Assembly (NCBI GenBank): GCA_016929095.1
Contig: JAFGJM010000010.1
Coordinates: forward strand, 1 to 64,000
Direction of reading: 5' to 3'
DNA length: 64,000 nt
Source: Anaerolineales bacterium
GTDB lineage: Bacteria > Chloroflexota > Anaerolineae > Anaerolineales > UBA4823
Positions 34,604-44,971 of this stretch are shown here, piece after piece. The notes under the pieces were generated by a model. It did no database searches. It had not been told where the DNA came from and saw only the letters and a list, made by a program, of their open reading frames with translations. Position 1 is the first letter of the stretch. Each line of letters begins with the position of its first letter. Made by a program: the position numbers and the translations under genes.

Positions 34604-35311
34604 TCATCCTTCGAAGCGATAACCGGCGCCGCGCACGGTGATAATGCGGATGGGGTGCGCCGGATCGCGTTCGATTTTCTCCCTCAGCCAGCTCACATGT
34701 ACATCCACGGTACGGCTGTTACCGCTGTATTCCCATCCCCATACCTGCTCTAATATCGTATCTCTGGAAAGCGCCTGCCCGCAATGACGCGCCAGGTAGA
34801 GAAGTAAATCAAACTCTTTGGGTTTGAGAGTGAGGGGTTGATCGTCAAGCAGCACTTCACGGCGTACCAGATCCAATACCAGGTTATCGAAATGCAATAT
34901 CTCTTTTGGGGTCTGAATCACTGGCGCTTGAGCATCTTCTCTGTCCAGGCGCGTCCGGCGCAGGTTGGCTTTTACCCGCGCCATCAATTCCCGCATACTA
35001 AAGGGCTTGGTTATGTAATCATCGGCGCCAATTTCCAAACCGATCACCCGGTCGATTTCATCATCACGGGCGGTGAGCATCAAAATGGGCACGTTCATTT
35101 CCTGGCGCAGGATGCGGCACACTTCAATCCCGTCCAATATCGGAAGCATTATATCCAACAAAATCAAGTTCGGTTGAAAAAGTCGGGCAGCTTCAATAGC
35201 CGCTTTTCCATCGCCGGCGGTTTCCACTTCATACCCTTGCTGAATCAGGTTATATGCCAGGGTTTCCTGCAGGGTTATTTCATCTTCAACAACTAAAATT
35301 TTATCGACCAT
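34604..35311 (-). CDS. phoP: PhoB/PhoP-type response regulator
   Basis: OmpR/PhoB-family regulator of 235 aa: receiver 3-115 with acidic pocket VVEDE, phosphoacceptor Asp53 in LILLDIMLP, Thr in LTARD and Lys in ITKPF; winged helix about 130-232 ([41 protein letters not shown]). Partner of the kinase encoded 6 nt downstream. It starts 8 nt after the isochorismatase-like gene. Confidence 0.92.
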   Translation of the reverse strand: MVDKILVVEDEITLQETLAYNLIQQGYEVETAGDGKAAIEAARLFQPNLILLDIMLPILDGIEVCRILRQEMNVPILMLTARDDEIDRVIGLEIGADDYITKPFSMRELMARVKANLRRTRLDREDAQAPVIQTPKEILHFDNLVLDLVRREVLLDDQPLTLKPKEFDLLLYLARHCGQALSRDTILEQVWGWEYSGNSRTVDVHVSWLREKIERDPAHPIRIITVRGAGYRFEG

Positions 35312-35319
35312 GATGATGA

Positions 35320-35847
35320 TTATATATCAATTTCATCCGCCGTTTGTGGTTTGGCGAACCAATCACCTAAAACCAGGTTGTGGTGATCGATGATTTGCTG
35401 CGCCTTAAGCACTTTGGTATCCCAGGTGCTGTGAGCATCTTTGACCAGGATGGCTTCATAACCCAGGCTATAAGCCCGCCGGCAGGTGGTATCGATGCAA
35501 AACTCGGTTTGGATACCGGCGATAATCAGGTGAGTGATTCCTTTTTTTTTCAGTTCCGTCTGGAGTATTGTATCCTGGAATGAATCAGGGTGACGTTTGT
35601 GAACGATGACTTCTCCCGGCATTGGTGTAATATCCGGATGAATTTGCCACTCCGGCGATCCTTCAGCCAGATCGCCGCTTTGACCGGTATTGTGCTGAAT
35701 AAATATCACCGGAATTCCTGCGGTACGCGCTTTATCGATTAATTGACTGAGCTTAGCCAACAAAGCCTCACCCTGATAAACCGGGTCACTATCAGCGAAC
35801 ATCGCCATTTGTACATCGATAATTAAAAGAGCGGTGTTTGATTGCAT
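35320..35847 (-). CDS. isochorismatase-family cysteine hydrolase
   Basis: Alpha/beta hydrolase of the isochorismatase-like family, 175 aa. The triad is visible: Asp11 (LLIIDVQ), Lys84 ([11 protein letters not shown]) and Cys117 ([11 protein letters not shown]), which points to nicotinamidase- or N-carbamoyl-amide-type C-N hydrolysis rather than isochorismate. It immediately precedes phoP (8 nt) and probably shares its transcript; a role in phosphate response is not evident. Confidence 0.88.
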   Translation of the reverse strand: MQSNTALLIIDVQMAMFADSDPVYQGEALLAKLSQLIDKARTAGIPVIFIQHNTGQSGDLAEGSPEWQIHPDITPMPGEVIVHKRHPDSFQDTILQTELKKKGITHLIIAGIQTEFCIDTTCRRAYSLGYEAILVKDAHSTWDTKVLKAQQIIDHHNLVLGDWFAKPQTADEIDI

Positions 35848-35919
35848 TTATTACCCTCCAATCAAGTTAGAATCGTATTGTATTTAAGTTCAGTCATAAC
35901 CCCATCCCAATACGGCAAG

Positions 35920-36711
35920 TCAGCGGATGGTTTTTATCCCTAAAAATATCTCATCGCCCGGCTTGGCTTCACTATGCTCAAAAGGTAAAGCCTTTGCCTG
36001 AAAACCGACTTCTTCGATCAGGTGTAACCAATCCAGGCGGGAGAATAAACCCAGTTCGTGACGGTCGTATTCCATATGCATTACGCCTTGTTCATTTCGC
36101 AGTAAAAATGCATAATCGACCAGGTATGTGGTGTCGTGGGGATCGGGATCCCATGTCCATTCAAGGAAACGCATCCCCTGTTTTTTGCCATCATGACCGC
36201 CATGTTCGGTGGCAGGGCGGAAGGTTTCCCGGGTGAAATCGGGGGCAAATAGCGCTGCGCCGCCCGGTTCACAGTGAATAAACGCTGTTTCGAGAGCCTT
36301 TTGCAAATCGTCCAGGCTGGTCATGTATGTAATGGCATCATGGATAAACACAGCATCGAAGAGGCGTTCCAGGCGTAACGTGCGCATGTCGCCCTGGATA
36401 TGTTCGCATTCCGGGTTGAGGGTTTGGCTGAGAGCCAGCATATGGGACGAGAGATCGGTGAGGGTGAGTTGAAAAACGGATTTCAGGTGAGAAGCGTTGT
36501 TGCCACCGCCGCTTCCCAGCTCAAGCAATGTGCGGGGAGGTTTTATGCAGGCTTCCGTGAGAACCCGGCAATAAAACGCAGCTTCTTCGGCGTAATCCTC
36601 CGGCGCGGTGAGCAGGTGGAAATAGTGCGCCAGATCGGAATACATTCTTGTTGTAGGAATATTTTTTGATTCTTTCTTCATGGGAAAAAATTCTGTTGTT
36701 TTCCTGTTCAT
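35920..36711 (-). CDS. class I SAM-dependent methyltransferase
   Basis: Methyltransferase of 263 aa: SAM motif LLELGSGGGNNASHL, then LTDLSSHMLALSQ (motif II), CEHIQGDMRTLRL (motif III) and FDAVFIHDAITYM. Substrate unknown. The ATG is 2 nt after the kinase-like gene; an alternative ATG at 36681 has no clear SD. Confidence 0.85.
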   Translation of the reverse strand: MNRKTTEFFPMKKESKNIPTTRMYSDLAHYFHLLTAPEDYAEEAAFYCRVLTEACIKPPRTLLELGSGGGNNASHLKSVFQLTLTDLSSHMLALSQTLNPECEHIQGDMRTLRLERLFDAVFIHDAITYMTSLDDLQKALETAFIHCEPGGAALFAPDFTRETFRPATEHGGHDGKKQGMRFLEWTWDPDPHDTTYLVDYAFLLRNEQGVMHMEYDRHELGLFSRLDWLHLIEEVGFQAKALPFEHSEAKPGDEIFLGIKTIR

Positions 36712-36713
36712 CG

Positions 36714-37712
36714 TCAGGAACTTGTTAGCTTTTCAACATTCAGGTAAGGTATGTCGTTCTCGATATTAAATTTGTATTCCTGCAACATTCCAGATTGGCG
36801 TACGTCGAGATTATCTAAATCCCATCTCTTATGATACGCAATATACAAAAAGATTTCACGCAATTTTATAAAATCAGTCAACTGTTTAAACCAAAATTCA
36901 TCCAGATGGTTTTCTTTTTCATACCCTTCTATAAAATGATTATAGAAAAATCTGGCAAACTCTTCTTTATCCAACTTTTGTTGAGGTAGCCATGCCAGGT
37001 TTTCGAACAAGATCACGGCGATATCGTAAACAAACCAGTGATATTCACAATCGTCAAAGTCAAAGATCGATATTTTTTGATCGTGAACAAAAAAATTGAC
37101 ATCGGTAAAATCGGTGTGGATGAGGCCGTAAGAATCCGTGTTTTGTGGCAGTTTCCCCAAGCGATCTATCAAGGATTTATATTTTTTGAGGATGGTTGCC
37201 TGATCCGAAATATACTTTTCGGGTTGGGATACAAGTTCATTTTGACACCATTCCAGCCTCTTGCAGGATTCATCCTGCGGTACATATTGTTGCGCCAGTC
37301 GGTGCATTTTACCCAGCATTTCACCCCATTTTTGATAAAGGGCTGGCGAGCAAAGATTGGCATCGATGATATTCACCCCCTCTAATTTGTTGAAAGCAGT
37401 TACCAGGAAATGCGTTTGAGCGGTTTTCGCCACCTCAACCCAATTTCCATGGATCGATTGAAGCGCCTGGGGTACTGACATGCCATTCGTTTGCAGGAAC
37501 TTAATCCAATCCAATTCACCCAATAATAATTCGGGCGTTCTGTGAGAAGAATGGGTAATTCTCAAGATGAGAGGTTGGTCGCCTGCCAAACCGCCAAACA
37601 CGAAATTTTCGACATCGCTGATCGGTTTGAGGCTGTGCGGGTCAATATTGAACAACCGTGCAGACCGGTGCAATACAGCATCTGTGAACAGGTTTCGCAC
37701 GTATTTTTCCAT
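36714..37712 (-). CDS. APH/choline-kinase-family phosphotransferase
   Basis: Aminoglycoside-phosphotransferase-fold protein, 332 aa. Catalytic loop GLIHTDFTDVNFFV (the usual HGD is HTD) and metal-binding DFDD in ISIFDFDDCEYHWFVYDIA. N-lobe LILRITHSSHRTPELLLGELDWI holds the ATP-binding Lys/Arg region. Such enzymes phosphorylate small hydroxyls (homoserine, choline, sugars). It starts 3 nt after the small nucleotidyltransferase gene. Confidence 0.82.
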   Translation of the reverse strand: MEKYVRNLFTDAVLHRSARLFNIDPHSLKPISDVENFVFGGLAGDQPLILRITHSSHRTPELLLGELDWIKFLQTNGMSVPQALQSIHGNWVEVAKTAQTHFLVTAFNKLEGVNIIDANLCSPALYQKWGEMLGKMHRLAQQYVPQDESCKRLEWCQNELVSQPEKYISDQATILKKYKSLIDRLGKLPQNTDSYGLIHTDFTDVNFFVHDQKISIFDFDDCEYHWFVYDIAVILFENLAWLPQQKLDKEEFARFFYNHFIEGYEKENHLDEFWFKQLTDFIKLREIFLYIAYHKRWDLDNLDVRQSGMLQEYKFNIENDIPYLNVEKLTSS

Positions 37713-37715
37713 CGA

Positions 37716-38144
37716 TCAAGTCCGCCCCAACCCGGTGACCGTCCAAAGATTAGATTTATTAATGCGCAGATGCTCGAGCGCAATGACATCAACGGTGATT
37801 TCATCGACGTTCTTGTGTGCCCGCTTCTCGAAACAGGCGCCGAATTCGATCGCGTTTATGGCATTGATGATCGCCCGCTGCCGAGATACAAATGTCACTT
37901 GTGTGATCTGATCTTCCGTTTTGAAATCATTTTCCGTAAATCCCAAAAACCCCAGTTTCAATTGTTCCAAAGCACGAACCACCCCCCGTGCATTTTCGAG
38001 CGACGCTTCGATCCACAGCTCCAGATATTTTGGGCGGCGCGGGAATCCGTGTAATGTGGCGGCATAACCACCGACCAATAAATAGCGTACCTGGTTATCG
38101 GTCAGCGCCTGGATGAAAGCACGGAAATCCTGGTTGAACACCAT
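37716..38144 (-). CDS. degenerate nucleotidyltransferase-like protein
   Basis: Small NTase-fold protein of 142 aa: VRYLLVGGYAATLHGFPRR is the usual GG-Y start, but the following segment reads PKYLELWI where family members have GDLDLWI, so both catalytic acids appear altered (D to Y and D to E). The end, INKSNLWTVTGLGRT, lacks the common RPKDLADLE tail; a reading-frame slip near the stop could explain this. It may be an inactive relic or a divergent member. Its partner gene overlaps upstream by 50 nt. Confidence 0.6.
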   Translation of the reverse strand: MVFNQDFRAFIQALTDNQVRYLLVGGYAATLHGFPRRPKYLELWIEASLENARGVVRALEQLKLGFLGFTENDFKTEDQITQVTFVSRQRAIINAINAIEFGACFEKRAHKNVDEITVDVIALEHLRINKSNLWTVTGLGRT

Positions 38145-38331
38145 ACCTCCAGCGGTTATATTCCCGGCGTATTTGTTCTAAAGTTTCCAATCTTATAGTA
38201 TATGGCTGAGATTGCCAATAGGTAAAGTCGTTCTCTTGACTGTATAAAGGCTTTATAGTCACAACAGGCTGAATACTGCGGGACTTATTTTTAGAATCAA
38301 TCGGCATGCAATAATTATAATCGACACTCAA
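38095..38331 (-). CDS. small partner protein of the nucleotidyltransferase
   Basis: A 78-aa protein with IKPLYSQENDFTYWQSQPYTIRLETLEQIRREYNRWRYG, a pattern I recall in small genes placed just before GGY-type nucleotidyltransferases (putative toxin-antitoxin-like pairs). It overlaps the NTase gene by 50 nt. Function unknown. Confidence 0.55.
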   Translation of the reverse strand: MSVDYNYCMPIDSKNKSRSIQPVVTIKPLYSQENDFTYWQSQPYTIRLETLEQIRREYNRWRYGVQPGFPCFHPGADR

Positions 38332-39392
38332 TTTTTTCCTTCTACAACCATCTCATGAATAAACCATATCGGATCCCATACACCATCCTCCATATTCGAG
38401 AGCAGCACCACGGTGATATCTTGCCCCGGAAAATGGCGGATGACGGCGCTCACCCCAGCGTTGACACCTTCTTTTTGATAGCACACTACCTTCCCCTGCT
38501 TATCCAGGTAAAACAATAACCCAAAACCATACTTCGCTTCATAATCTTTGGTGTGCCGATAATGAATCTGTGGGGTCAGGAAAGTTTCGGTTGCTTTGGG
38601 GGAAAGCAGCCGGCCGCGTTTTACCGCCCGCAGAAAACGGTTTAGATCGGAAGCGGTGACATAGGCGCCGCTGTCCGGCGAGCCGATAGGCGGAAAAGAG
38701 TAGATGTTTTTCTTCCAGCCGATGATATGGTCATTATTGTCGGAGATGGGATCGCAGCCCTCGGCGACATTTTTATTCACCCGGTCCATACGCAGGAAAT
38801 CCGAGTGGTTCATGCCTGCTCGGACGAATATATTTTCTTTTACATAGGCGCGGTAATCCATGCCGGTTATTTTCTCGATCATCAACCCCAGCAGGATATA
38901 TCCGCAATTGTTATAACGACAACCCTGCCCAGGGGAGAAGTTGGGCGGCTTGTGGATAAATTGGGGGAGAAAATCGGCCGTCTTGGTGACCGCATAGTTG
39001 GGCTTTTCCTTCCAGAGGTCTTCGTAACTCTCATTGTCTTCTTCTTCGGCATCATCGCCGATGCCGGAGGAGTGTGTCAGCAGGTGAAAGACGTTTACCT
39101 CTTTCGATATGCTGGTATCGGTGATGCCTAGAAAATCGATTACTGGCGACTGCAGGGATATATACCCCTGGTCGATCAATTGGAATACGGCTGCGGAAGT
39201 AAACAACTTGGTCACCGAGGCGGTATCGAAGCGGGTGCTCAGGGTGTTTCTAATTTTCCAGGCGCGGTTGGCGTAACCATAGGCTTCGGTAAACAGGCGC
39301 TCTGCCCCCCGGGTGAGCAATACCACACCTGAGTATTTTTCCTTCGCTTCAAGGTCTTTGAAATAGGCGTGTAATTCAGCCATTGTTTTCAT
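38328..39392 (-). CDS. serine hydrolase (beta-lactamase/class C PBP family)
   Basis: Class C beta-lactamase-like hydrolase, 354 aa from the ATG at 39392. The nucleophile motif SxxK is SVTK in DTASVTKLFTSAA; the Tyr motif is YNN in CRYNNCGYILLG. No signal peptide, so cytoplasmic. A longer reading to 39626 would overlap the SDR gene and adds unrelated sequence. Likely an esterase or peptidase rather than an antibiotic beta-lactamase. Confidence 0.85.
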   Translation of the reverse strand: MKTMAELHAYFKDLEAKEKYSGVVLLTRGAERLFTEAYGYANRAWKIRNTLSTRFDTASVTKLFTSAAVFQLIDQGYISLQSPVIDFLGITDTSISKEVNVFHLLTHSSGIGDDAEEEDNESYEDLWKEKPNYAVTKTADFLPQFIHKPPNFSPGQGCRYNNCGYILLGLMIEKITGMDYRAYVKENIFVRAGMNHSDFLRMDRVNKNVAEGCDPISDNNDHIIGWKKNIYSFPPIGSPDSGAYVTASDLNRFLRAVKRGRLLSPKATETFLTPQIHYRHTKDYEAKYGFGLLFYLDKQGKVVCYQKEGVNAGVSAVIRHFPGQDITVVLLSNMEDGVWDPIWFIHEMVVEGKN

Positions 39393-39402
39393 TGAAAGTT
39401 CC

Positions 39403-40236
39403 TTAATCCAAAACAGCTTTCTCAAATATGCGGTAAAAAACACCTTCGGGCAAAAATCGGCGCAGGAAAGAAACCAGGCAGGCATCCTTTCCCACAATAT
39501 ATCGCAACCGCAGGCTGCCATCCGTAGCCGCCTGGTATATTGTTTGAGCGACAAGATGCGGTTCAGCGCCGGTATGCAGGGCATGCTCATGACTGCGCTT
39601 TGTGCCACGTTCAATGATAGCGCCATATGGCTCTGCCCAGTTAAAGTTGTCCGTGGTATCCAGCGAGCGGTCGTAAAAGTCGGTCTTGATGACTCCCGGT
39701 TCGATTAATTTAACCCGGATATTGAGCGGTTTAAGCTCGTATTGCAGGGCTTCGCTGAAACCCTCTACCGCCCATTTGGTGCTGTTATACAGGCTGTAAA
39801 GCGGAAAACCAATGCGTCCGCCCATCGAGGCAATATTGATCAACACCCCGCTTTTTTGCTGACGGAATGTAGGCAGAATCTGACGGGTGACCTCCATCAA
39901 CCCAAACACATTGGTGTCGAATTGACGGGAAAGTTGCTGCGGATTGGTGGCTTCAAAAGGACCATATACGGCATAGCCGGCGTTATTCACCAAGACATCG
40001 ATTTTTTGATATTTATCCAATGTGTATCGGATAACGGATTGTATAGAAGCAGGGTCGGTAACATCCAGATGCCGCAAGTCAGGCAAACCTTTATCGTGTA
40101 GAGATGTTTGGCGCTTTTCAGGATTGCGCAGTGTGGCAATGGTGTTCCAGCCTCGCTGGTAAAAATACAATGCAGCTTCCATGCCGATGCCTGTGGATGC
40201 GCCGGTGATGATCACGGTTTTCGGGGCGGTGTTCAT
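39403..40236 (-). CDS. short-chain dehydrogenase/reductase
   Basis: Classical SDR of 277 aa: cofactor motif TGASTGIG at the N-terminus, NNAGYAVYG, catalytic Ser in INIASMGG and Tyr-x3-Lys in YNSTKWAVEGF. An Arg after the second strand (TLRNPEKR) suggests NADP(H). Substrate unknown. It lies 10 nt upstream of the serine hydrolase gene. Confidence 0.88.
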   Translation of the reverse strand: MNTAPKTVIITGASTGIGMEAALYFYQRGWNTIATLRNPEKRQTSLHDKGLPDLRHLDVTDPASIQSVIRYTLDKYQKIDVLVNNAGYAVYGPFEATNPQQLSRQFDTNVFGLMEVTRQILPTFRQQKSGVLINIASMGGRIGFPLYSLYNSTKWAVEGFSEALQYELKPLNIRVKLIEPGVIKTDFYDRSLDTTDNFNWAEPYGAIIERGTKRSHEHALHTGAEPHLVAQTIYQAATDGSLRLRYIVGKDACLVSFLRRFLPEGVFYRIFEKAVLD

Positions 40237-40673
40237 AAGGGACTCCGTTTGCGTGGGCGGTTATTGGCTTTAAATTGTGATTTTTCAATTTTTTATGATA
40301 GCATCAAGGATTATACCTGTTATCCCATAAACATTTCCTTGAGCACAATATGTGATGACCCAATCCACGGTAATCTAATAATTGTTCTGCAAAAGGAAAA
40401 AAGTTTTTATCTTTGCATACGCCCCTCAGTTTTTTGATTTTTCTACGCATCTCCGTTGCCTATTAAAAATGTTAGTACTTTTGGACTATTACGATGATAT
40501 ACTATTGCAAATATTTGAAATATTGCCATAAATATTGTATTTCTAATGGAAATTTCCGCTCTTTGACCCTCAATGTTCTTGTGTTGAGTTTCGGTGGTGA
40601 TGATTTACTGGAACTGACAATTGATATAAGAAGGTGATCGCATATTGAGGATTGAGGCGTATCGAGGTATGGA
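40237..40673. other. gene-free stretch
   Basis: About 437 nt between divergent genes, AT-rich. Seen: a short near-palindrome, GCAAATATTTGAAATATTGC, around 40506-40525, and no coding sequence, tRNA or terminator. Promoters for both flanking genes must lie here, but none can be placed with confidence. Confidence 0.4.
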
Positions 40674-41966
40674 TTGAAAAAAAGATTATTGGTGTGTATT
40701 ACTACCTTGATTCTATTATCATTTTTCTCCCTGGGGTGGGTTTCGGCAGATGAGGAGGAAAATCCCTATTACAGCGAAAAGACCATTATGGTTGGCGAGG
40801 GAGAGTTTGTGGCGCAATCCATAATCAACGGACCGCCCACTCCCCCATCAGGTTATGATTTTGAACGAAAAAGTGTTACACTGCCCCAATCCAATTCGAT
40901 ACAGGGAGCCAACTCATTGACTGTACCCGCCTATGATTGGTTTTTTGGTTGTTCTGCCACCTCTGGCGCTATGATCGCCGCATATTATGACCGCAACGGG
41001 TATCCCAATATGTATACCGGTCCTACCAACGGCGGCGTCATGCCTATGGATAGCAGCATCTGGCCAGATTGGATAGATAGTTTTGGCGGCATTTATGAGC
41101 AAAACCCATTAACCGCCTCTCGGAACGGACTGGATGGAAGAGTAACCCGTGGTTCCATTGATGATTATTGGATTCGATATGGCCTTAGCGCTTCGGATCC
41201 GTATATCACCTATGGTTGGACGCCGCACACCTGGGGCGACGCCATCGGCGATTTCATGAAAACCAGCCAATCGGGGTATAGCAATTCCGATGGCTCAACG
41301 ACCTTCTATACCTGGATTTACTCCGCCACCCCGTTAACTTGCCGCGATATGGAAACCTATGGCATCCATACGGAAGATGGCACTTATGGACGAAAACTTT
41401 TCTATGAATCCAAAGGGTATACAGTCACCGATTGTTACAATCAAAAAACCGATAATAATAGCGGGGGATTTACTTATGCAAAATATAAAACAGAAATTGA
41501 CGCCGGCCGACCGGTGATGATCAACCTTGACGGGCATACCGTGGTCGGGGTGGGTTACAGTGATCCGAACACGGTATATATCCACGACACCTGGGATTAC
41601 GGCACATATTCGTTTACCTGGGGTGGATATTATTCGGGGATGGAACTTTTATCGGTCAGTATTGTTAATCTTACGGAGCCTGCTGCAGGATTCTTAAACG
41701 GGGCGGTTTTGGATGCAGACGACGGCGCCCCGATTGTGGGCGCAATAGTATCAGTCCCTGGCTCCAGGCAAACAACCAGTGGCGCAGATGGAATTTATGC
41801 GTTGAGTTTACCAGCCGGTATATACACGGTCACCGCTTCCGCACTCGGGTATCATGAAATCACAGTCTCCGATTTATTTATCTCCGAGGGCATAACCACT
41901 ACCCAGGACTTACTGACCAACAGGCGCCTCACCTACCAGGTATATTTACCCTTTATTCAGCGTTAG
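40674..41966 (+). CDS. exported C39-like cysteine peptidase-fold protein
   Basis: Secreted protein of 430 aa, starting at TTG (40674) with GAGG 7 nt before it. Signal peptide 1-25. A papain-like/C39-like domain follows: Cys93 in [17 protein letters not shown], His288 in [12 protein letters not shown] and Asp in YIHDTWDYG, in the order Cys-His-Asp. Residues about 340-410 form a carboxypeptidase-regulatory Ig domain ([21 protein letters not shown]). The tail ends in YLPFIQR, as in the exported protein ending at 3789. Probably a secreted peptidase; target unknown. Confidence 0.75.
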   Translation: MKKRLLVCITTLILLSFFSLGWVSADEEENPYYSEKTIMVGEGEFVAQSIINGPPTPPSGYDFERKSVTLPQSNSIQGANSLTVPAYDWFFGCSATSGAMIAAYYDRNGYPNMYTGPTNGGVMPMDSSIWPDWIDSFGGIYEQNPLTASRNGLDGRVTRGSIDDYWIRYGLSASDPYITYGWTPHTWGDAIGDFMKTSQSGYSNSDGSTTFYTWIYSATPLTCRDMETYGIHTEDGTYGRKLFYESKGYTVTDCYNQKTDNNSGGFTYAKYKTEIDAGRPVMINLDGHTVVGVGYSDPNTVYIHDTWDYGTYSFTWGGYYSGMELLSVSIVNLTEPAAGFLNGAVLDADDGAPIVGAIVSVPGSRQTTSGADGIYALSLPAGIYTVTASALGYHEITVSDLFISEGITTTQDLLTNRRLTYQVYLPFIQR

Positions 41967-43992
41967 CTATGTGATCCATATTTGATTTTATCTGCGCCAA
42001 TGCGGCGCGGATTTCGGTAACCGGCACCTGGCAGGTTTTATCCCGGCATACGTAGGTTGTGGTTTGCCCTTCGACCTGTTTGCCTTTCAATAAGCGTAAT
42101 GTTCCCTCCTCTGCCCCGCCTGCTAAGAAGACGTTAGGCAGATAGTGACAGTCGAATTCGCGGCGCCGGGCTGCATAATCTTTCCCTACGATGGCTACTT
42201 CATACGGGGGATCGACCAGCCACGCCAGCAGGATATCCCAATTGGCATAATAGGCTGCCCCGCGCAGAGCGGCGCTTTTAACGTTCCCCAACAAACGCCG
42301 GGCTTTTTCAATATAATCGTCATTATAGAAATAATGGCCCAGCACAAACAAGTTCTTCGCCATGACTGAATTCGAGGCAGGGATCACATTGTCGGCGATC
42401 TCCATTTTGCGGGCGATGAGGGGCGGGTCGATATCCGATGAGTAGTAAAACATGCCGGAAGGTTCATCATAGAAATGCTTGATGACGTAAGTGGTCAATT
42501 GATTGGCTTCGTGCAGCCATTTTTCATCAAAGGTAGCCTGGTACAGAGCGGTGAAGGCCTCGATGGTAAACGCGTAATCATCCAAAAATGCGTTGATGGT
42601 TGCCGTACCGTTTTTATAGTTGCGAGCCAAACGATAATCGATCGACATCATTTTAGCTTTAATAAATTCAGCGCTTTTCAAACCGGCTGCCAGGTATGCG
42701 TCATCGTCAAGCACCCGGTAAGCATCGATATACGCTTTGAGCATCAGGGCGTTCCAGGCGGTGAGGATTTTATCGTCCAGGGCGGGGCTTACCCGCTGTT
42801 GCCGGACGGTCAATAATGCTTTTTTCGCAGCCGCCACCTGCTCTGCCAGAGCTTCGACCGTGACGCCGTGACGGGCTGCGATTTCGTAATCAGCGGAGGT
42901 TTTCCACAAAATGTTGGCGCCGCGCTCCCAATTACCGCTGTCCGTCACATTGAACACCTCGGCAAGTAATGCAGCCTTATCGCCCAGCACATCCTGCCAT
43001 TCCGGCATACGCCACACGTAATATTTACCCTCTTCGCCTTCGGAATCGGCATCCAGCGACGAATAGAAACCGCCTTCCGGTGAGGTGAGTTCTCGTTCTA
43101 CGAAATCCAATGTTTCCTGCACTATGGTTTGGTAGCGCGGTTGGCGGGTTAGCTGAAAAGCCGAGGCGTACAGGCTGACCAGTTGGGCGTTATCGTAGAG
43201 CATTTTCTCAAAATGAGGGGCTTTCCAGGTGGAGTCGGTGGCGTAGCGGGCAAAACCGCCGCCTACCTGGTCGTAGATTCCGCCATCCGCCATTTTATCC
43301 AGGGTCAGGAGCACAGCCTGTAATGCTTTAGTGTTGCCGGTGAGGTAATGGTAATGCAGCAGGAATTGCCAGCCGACGGGCAAGGGGAATTTTGGGGCGC
43401 GTTTGTGCCCGCCCCAAACGTCGTCGAGATCGCTTTGCCAAAACTTGAAAATAGCCTCCAGATCCTGCCCAGAATACTCGGGAGTTCCCCGGGGTATTTC
43501 GAATAATCCGCTGCCCTGCACCCCCTGGGTGAGCGCCCGGGCTTGCTGCTCGGCTTTCTCCGGATATTGGCGGACGAAATTAACTACCTGAGCCAGCACA
43601 TTCAACCACTGCAGCCTGGGGAAATACGTGCCGCCATAAACCGGCCTGCCATCCGGCAGGGCAATGCAGTTCAAAGGCCAGCCGCCGCTTCCGGTGAGCA
43701 TTTGCACCGCTTCCATATACACCTGGTCGATATCCGGGCGTTCCTCGCGGTCCACTTTAATGGCCACGAAATGCTCGTTCATGAAGCGGGCAACTTCGGC
43801 ATCTTCGAAACTCTCGCGCTCCATCACGTGGCACCAGTGGCAGGCGGCATAACCGATGCTCACGATGAGCAATTTGTTTTCCTGGCGGGCTTTTTCCAGC
43901 GCCGCTTCACCCCACGGGTACCAATCGACGGGGTTGTGGGCATGCTGCAGCAGGTAGGGGCTGGTTTCGTGAATGAGGTGGTTGTGGGACAT
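41953..43992 (-). CDS. DUF255 thioredoxin-domain protein (YyaL/SSP411-like)
   Basis: A 679-aa protein. The N-terminal DUF255 thioredoxin-like domain has [14 protein letters not shown] and the CxxC-like [17 protein letters not shown]; an (alpha/alpha)6-barrel-like glycosidase fold fills the rest ([43 protein letters not shown]). The length matches bacterial YyaL and eukaryotic SPATA20. Function unresolved. Its last 14 nt overlap the end of the convergent C39-like gene. Confidence 0.9.
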   Translation of the reverse strand: MSHNHLIHETSPYLLQHAHNPVDWYPWGEAALEKARQENKLLIVSIGYAACHWCHVMERESFEDAEVARFMNEHFVAIKVDREERPDIDQVYMEAVQMLTGSGGWPLNCIALPDGRPVYGGTYFPRLQWLNVLAQVVNFVRQYPEKAEQQARALTQGVQGSGLFEIPRGTPEYSGQDLEAIFKFWQSDLDDVWGGHKRAPKFPLPVGWQFLLHYHYLTGNTKALQAVLLTLDKMADGGIYDQVGGGFARYATDSTWKAPHFEKMLYDNAQLVSLYASAFQLTRQPRYQTIVQETLDFVERELTSPEGGFYSSLDADSEGEEGKYYVWRMPEWQDVLGDKAALLAEVFNVTDSGNWERGANILWKTSADYEIAARHGVTVEALAEQVAAAKKALLTVRQQRVSPALDDKILTAWNALMLKAYIDAYRVLDDDAYLAAGLKSAEFIKAKMMSIDYRLARNYKNGTATINAFLDDYAFTIEAFTALYQATFDEKWLHEANQLTTYVIKHFYDEPSGMFYYSSDIDPPLIARKMEIADNVIPASNSVMAKNLFVLGHYFYNDDYIEKARRLLGNVKSAALRGAAYYANWDILLAWLVDPPYEVAIVGKDYAARRREFDCHYLPNVFLAGGAEEGTLRLLKGKQVEGQTTTYVCRDKTCQVPVTEIRAALAQIKSNMDHIANAE

Positions 43993-44142
43993 GAGGGGTA
44001 TTCCTATGATAGGGTAAGAATATTCATTATGAACATATTATTTCCAATGAGATTCATATTGATTATAATTGACAATAATAATTATACCAATATGGTTATT
44101 TTACTCTTATTTGAAATGGTAAGAAAAAAAAGGATAATGGTC

Positions 44143-44190
44143 AACCCACCCCGGTTCTCCCGATATTCTGCGAATTCAGAGAGGGGGTAC
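44143..44190. repeat. relic of GC-rich hairpin element
   Basis: ATATTCTGCGAATTCAG with flanking CACCCC and GAGAGGGGGT resembles the core of the 1178-1208 hairpin (AAATTCTGCGGATTTAG between C- and G-runs). Probably a decayed copy of the same dispersed element. An AT-rich inverted repeat (TATAATT/AATTATA) precedes it near 44070. Confidence 0.3.
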
Positions 44191-44262
44191 ATCGAATAAA
44201 TTCGCCGCAATGTCATTGATTTACCCCGGCGACCTCTGCGCGTTCTCTTTGCACTGTGCGGT

Positions 44263-44754
44263 TTATCTTTCCTTATCCAGGCGTTTGACCATGGTATACG
44301 AATCGTCGCTCTCTGACACCACCTCGAACCCCATTCTTTGATACAAACGCATCGCCGGATTATTCATCGACACACTCAAGCATATGGCGCCATAGCGCGA
44401 TTTCACGCATTCAAAGAGATGTGTCATGAGTTGACTGCCAAATCCTTTGCCGCGATATTCGGGGAGGAGTGCAATGGATAACTCAGGTGTGGTATCGTCT
44501 ACATAGCCGAAGCCACGTGGTTCACCGGTCAACATGCGCAGCCAAACCGCTCCGGCAGGCTTTTCATCTGCCAGGGCGATAAACCCGATATCATCTGGCT
44601 TCCCCCAATGCTCCGCGTAGATCCGTAATTCCGGGATGTGGAGGATATTGCGGTCATATGGCGGCTGTCCCTCGGGAATGTAAATGGCCTGGTACAGCTT
44701 CTCCCAGAGAAAAGGTTGGTCAGCCGGAGTCAACGGTTTGATATCAAAATTCAT
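44263..44754 (-). CDS. GNAT-family N-acetyltransferase
   Basis: GCN5-related acetyltransferase of 163 aa. Acetyl-CoA motif A is LSIALLPEYRGKGFGSQLMTHL, followed by the C-terminal ICLSVSMNNPAMRLYQRMGF motif. Acceptor unknown. It stands alone. Confidence 0.9.
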   Translation of the reverse strand: MNFDIKPLTPADQPFLWEKLYQAIYIPEGQPPYDRNILHIPELRIYAEHWGKPDDIGFIALADEKPAGAVWLRMLTGEPRGFGYVDDTTPELSIALLPEYRGKGFGSQLMTHLFECVKSRYGAICLSVSMNNPAMRLYQRMGFEVVSESDDSYTMVKRLDKER

Positions 44755-44971
44755 TGGGTTTTATCAATCCTGCATTCATAGAATGTCATATTATCAGATT
44801 ATGGCGGATAAAGAAACAAATAACCGGGAACTTCGTGAAACAATACAAAAATACAATATAAATTGTACAATCCTGTTTCTTTGCTATGTATATTTAAGAA
44901 CCGGTTAAGGTTTTCCCCTTTCATGTAACAAAATGCCTGCATAAACGATTTCATGTTATAGAGGTAAACCT

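Noticed and set aside
38328-39626. Longer serine hydrolase reading to 39626
   Set aside because: Overlaps the SDR gene by 224 nt and adds residues with no family similarity.
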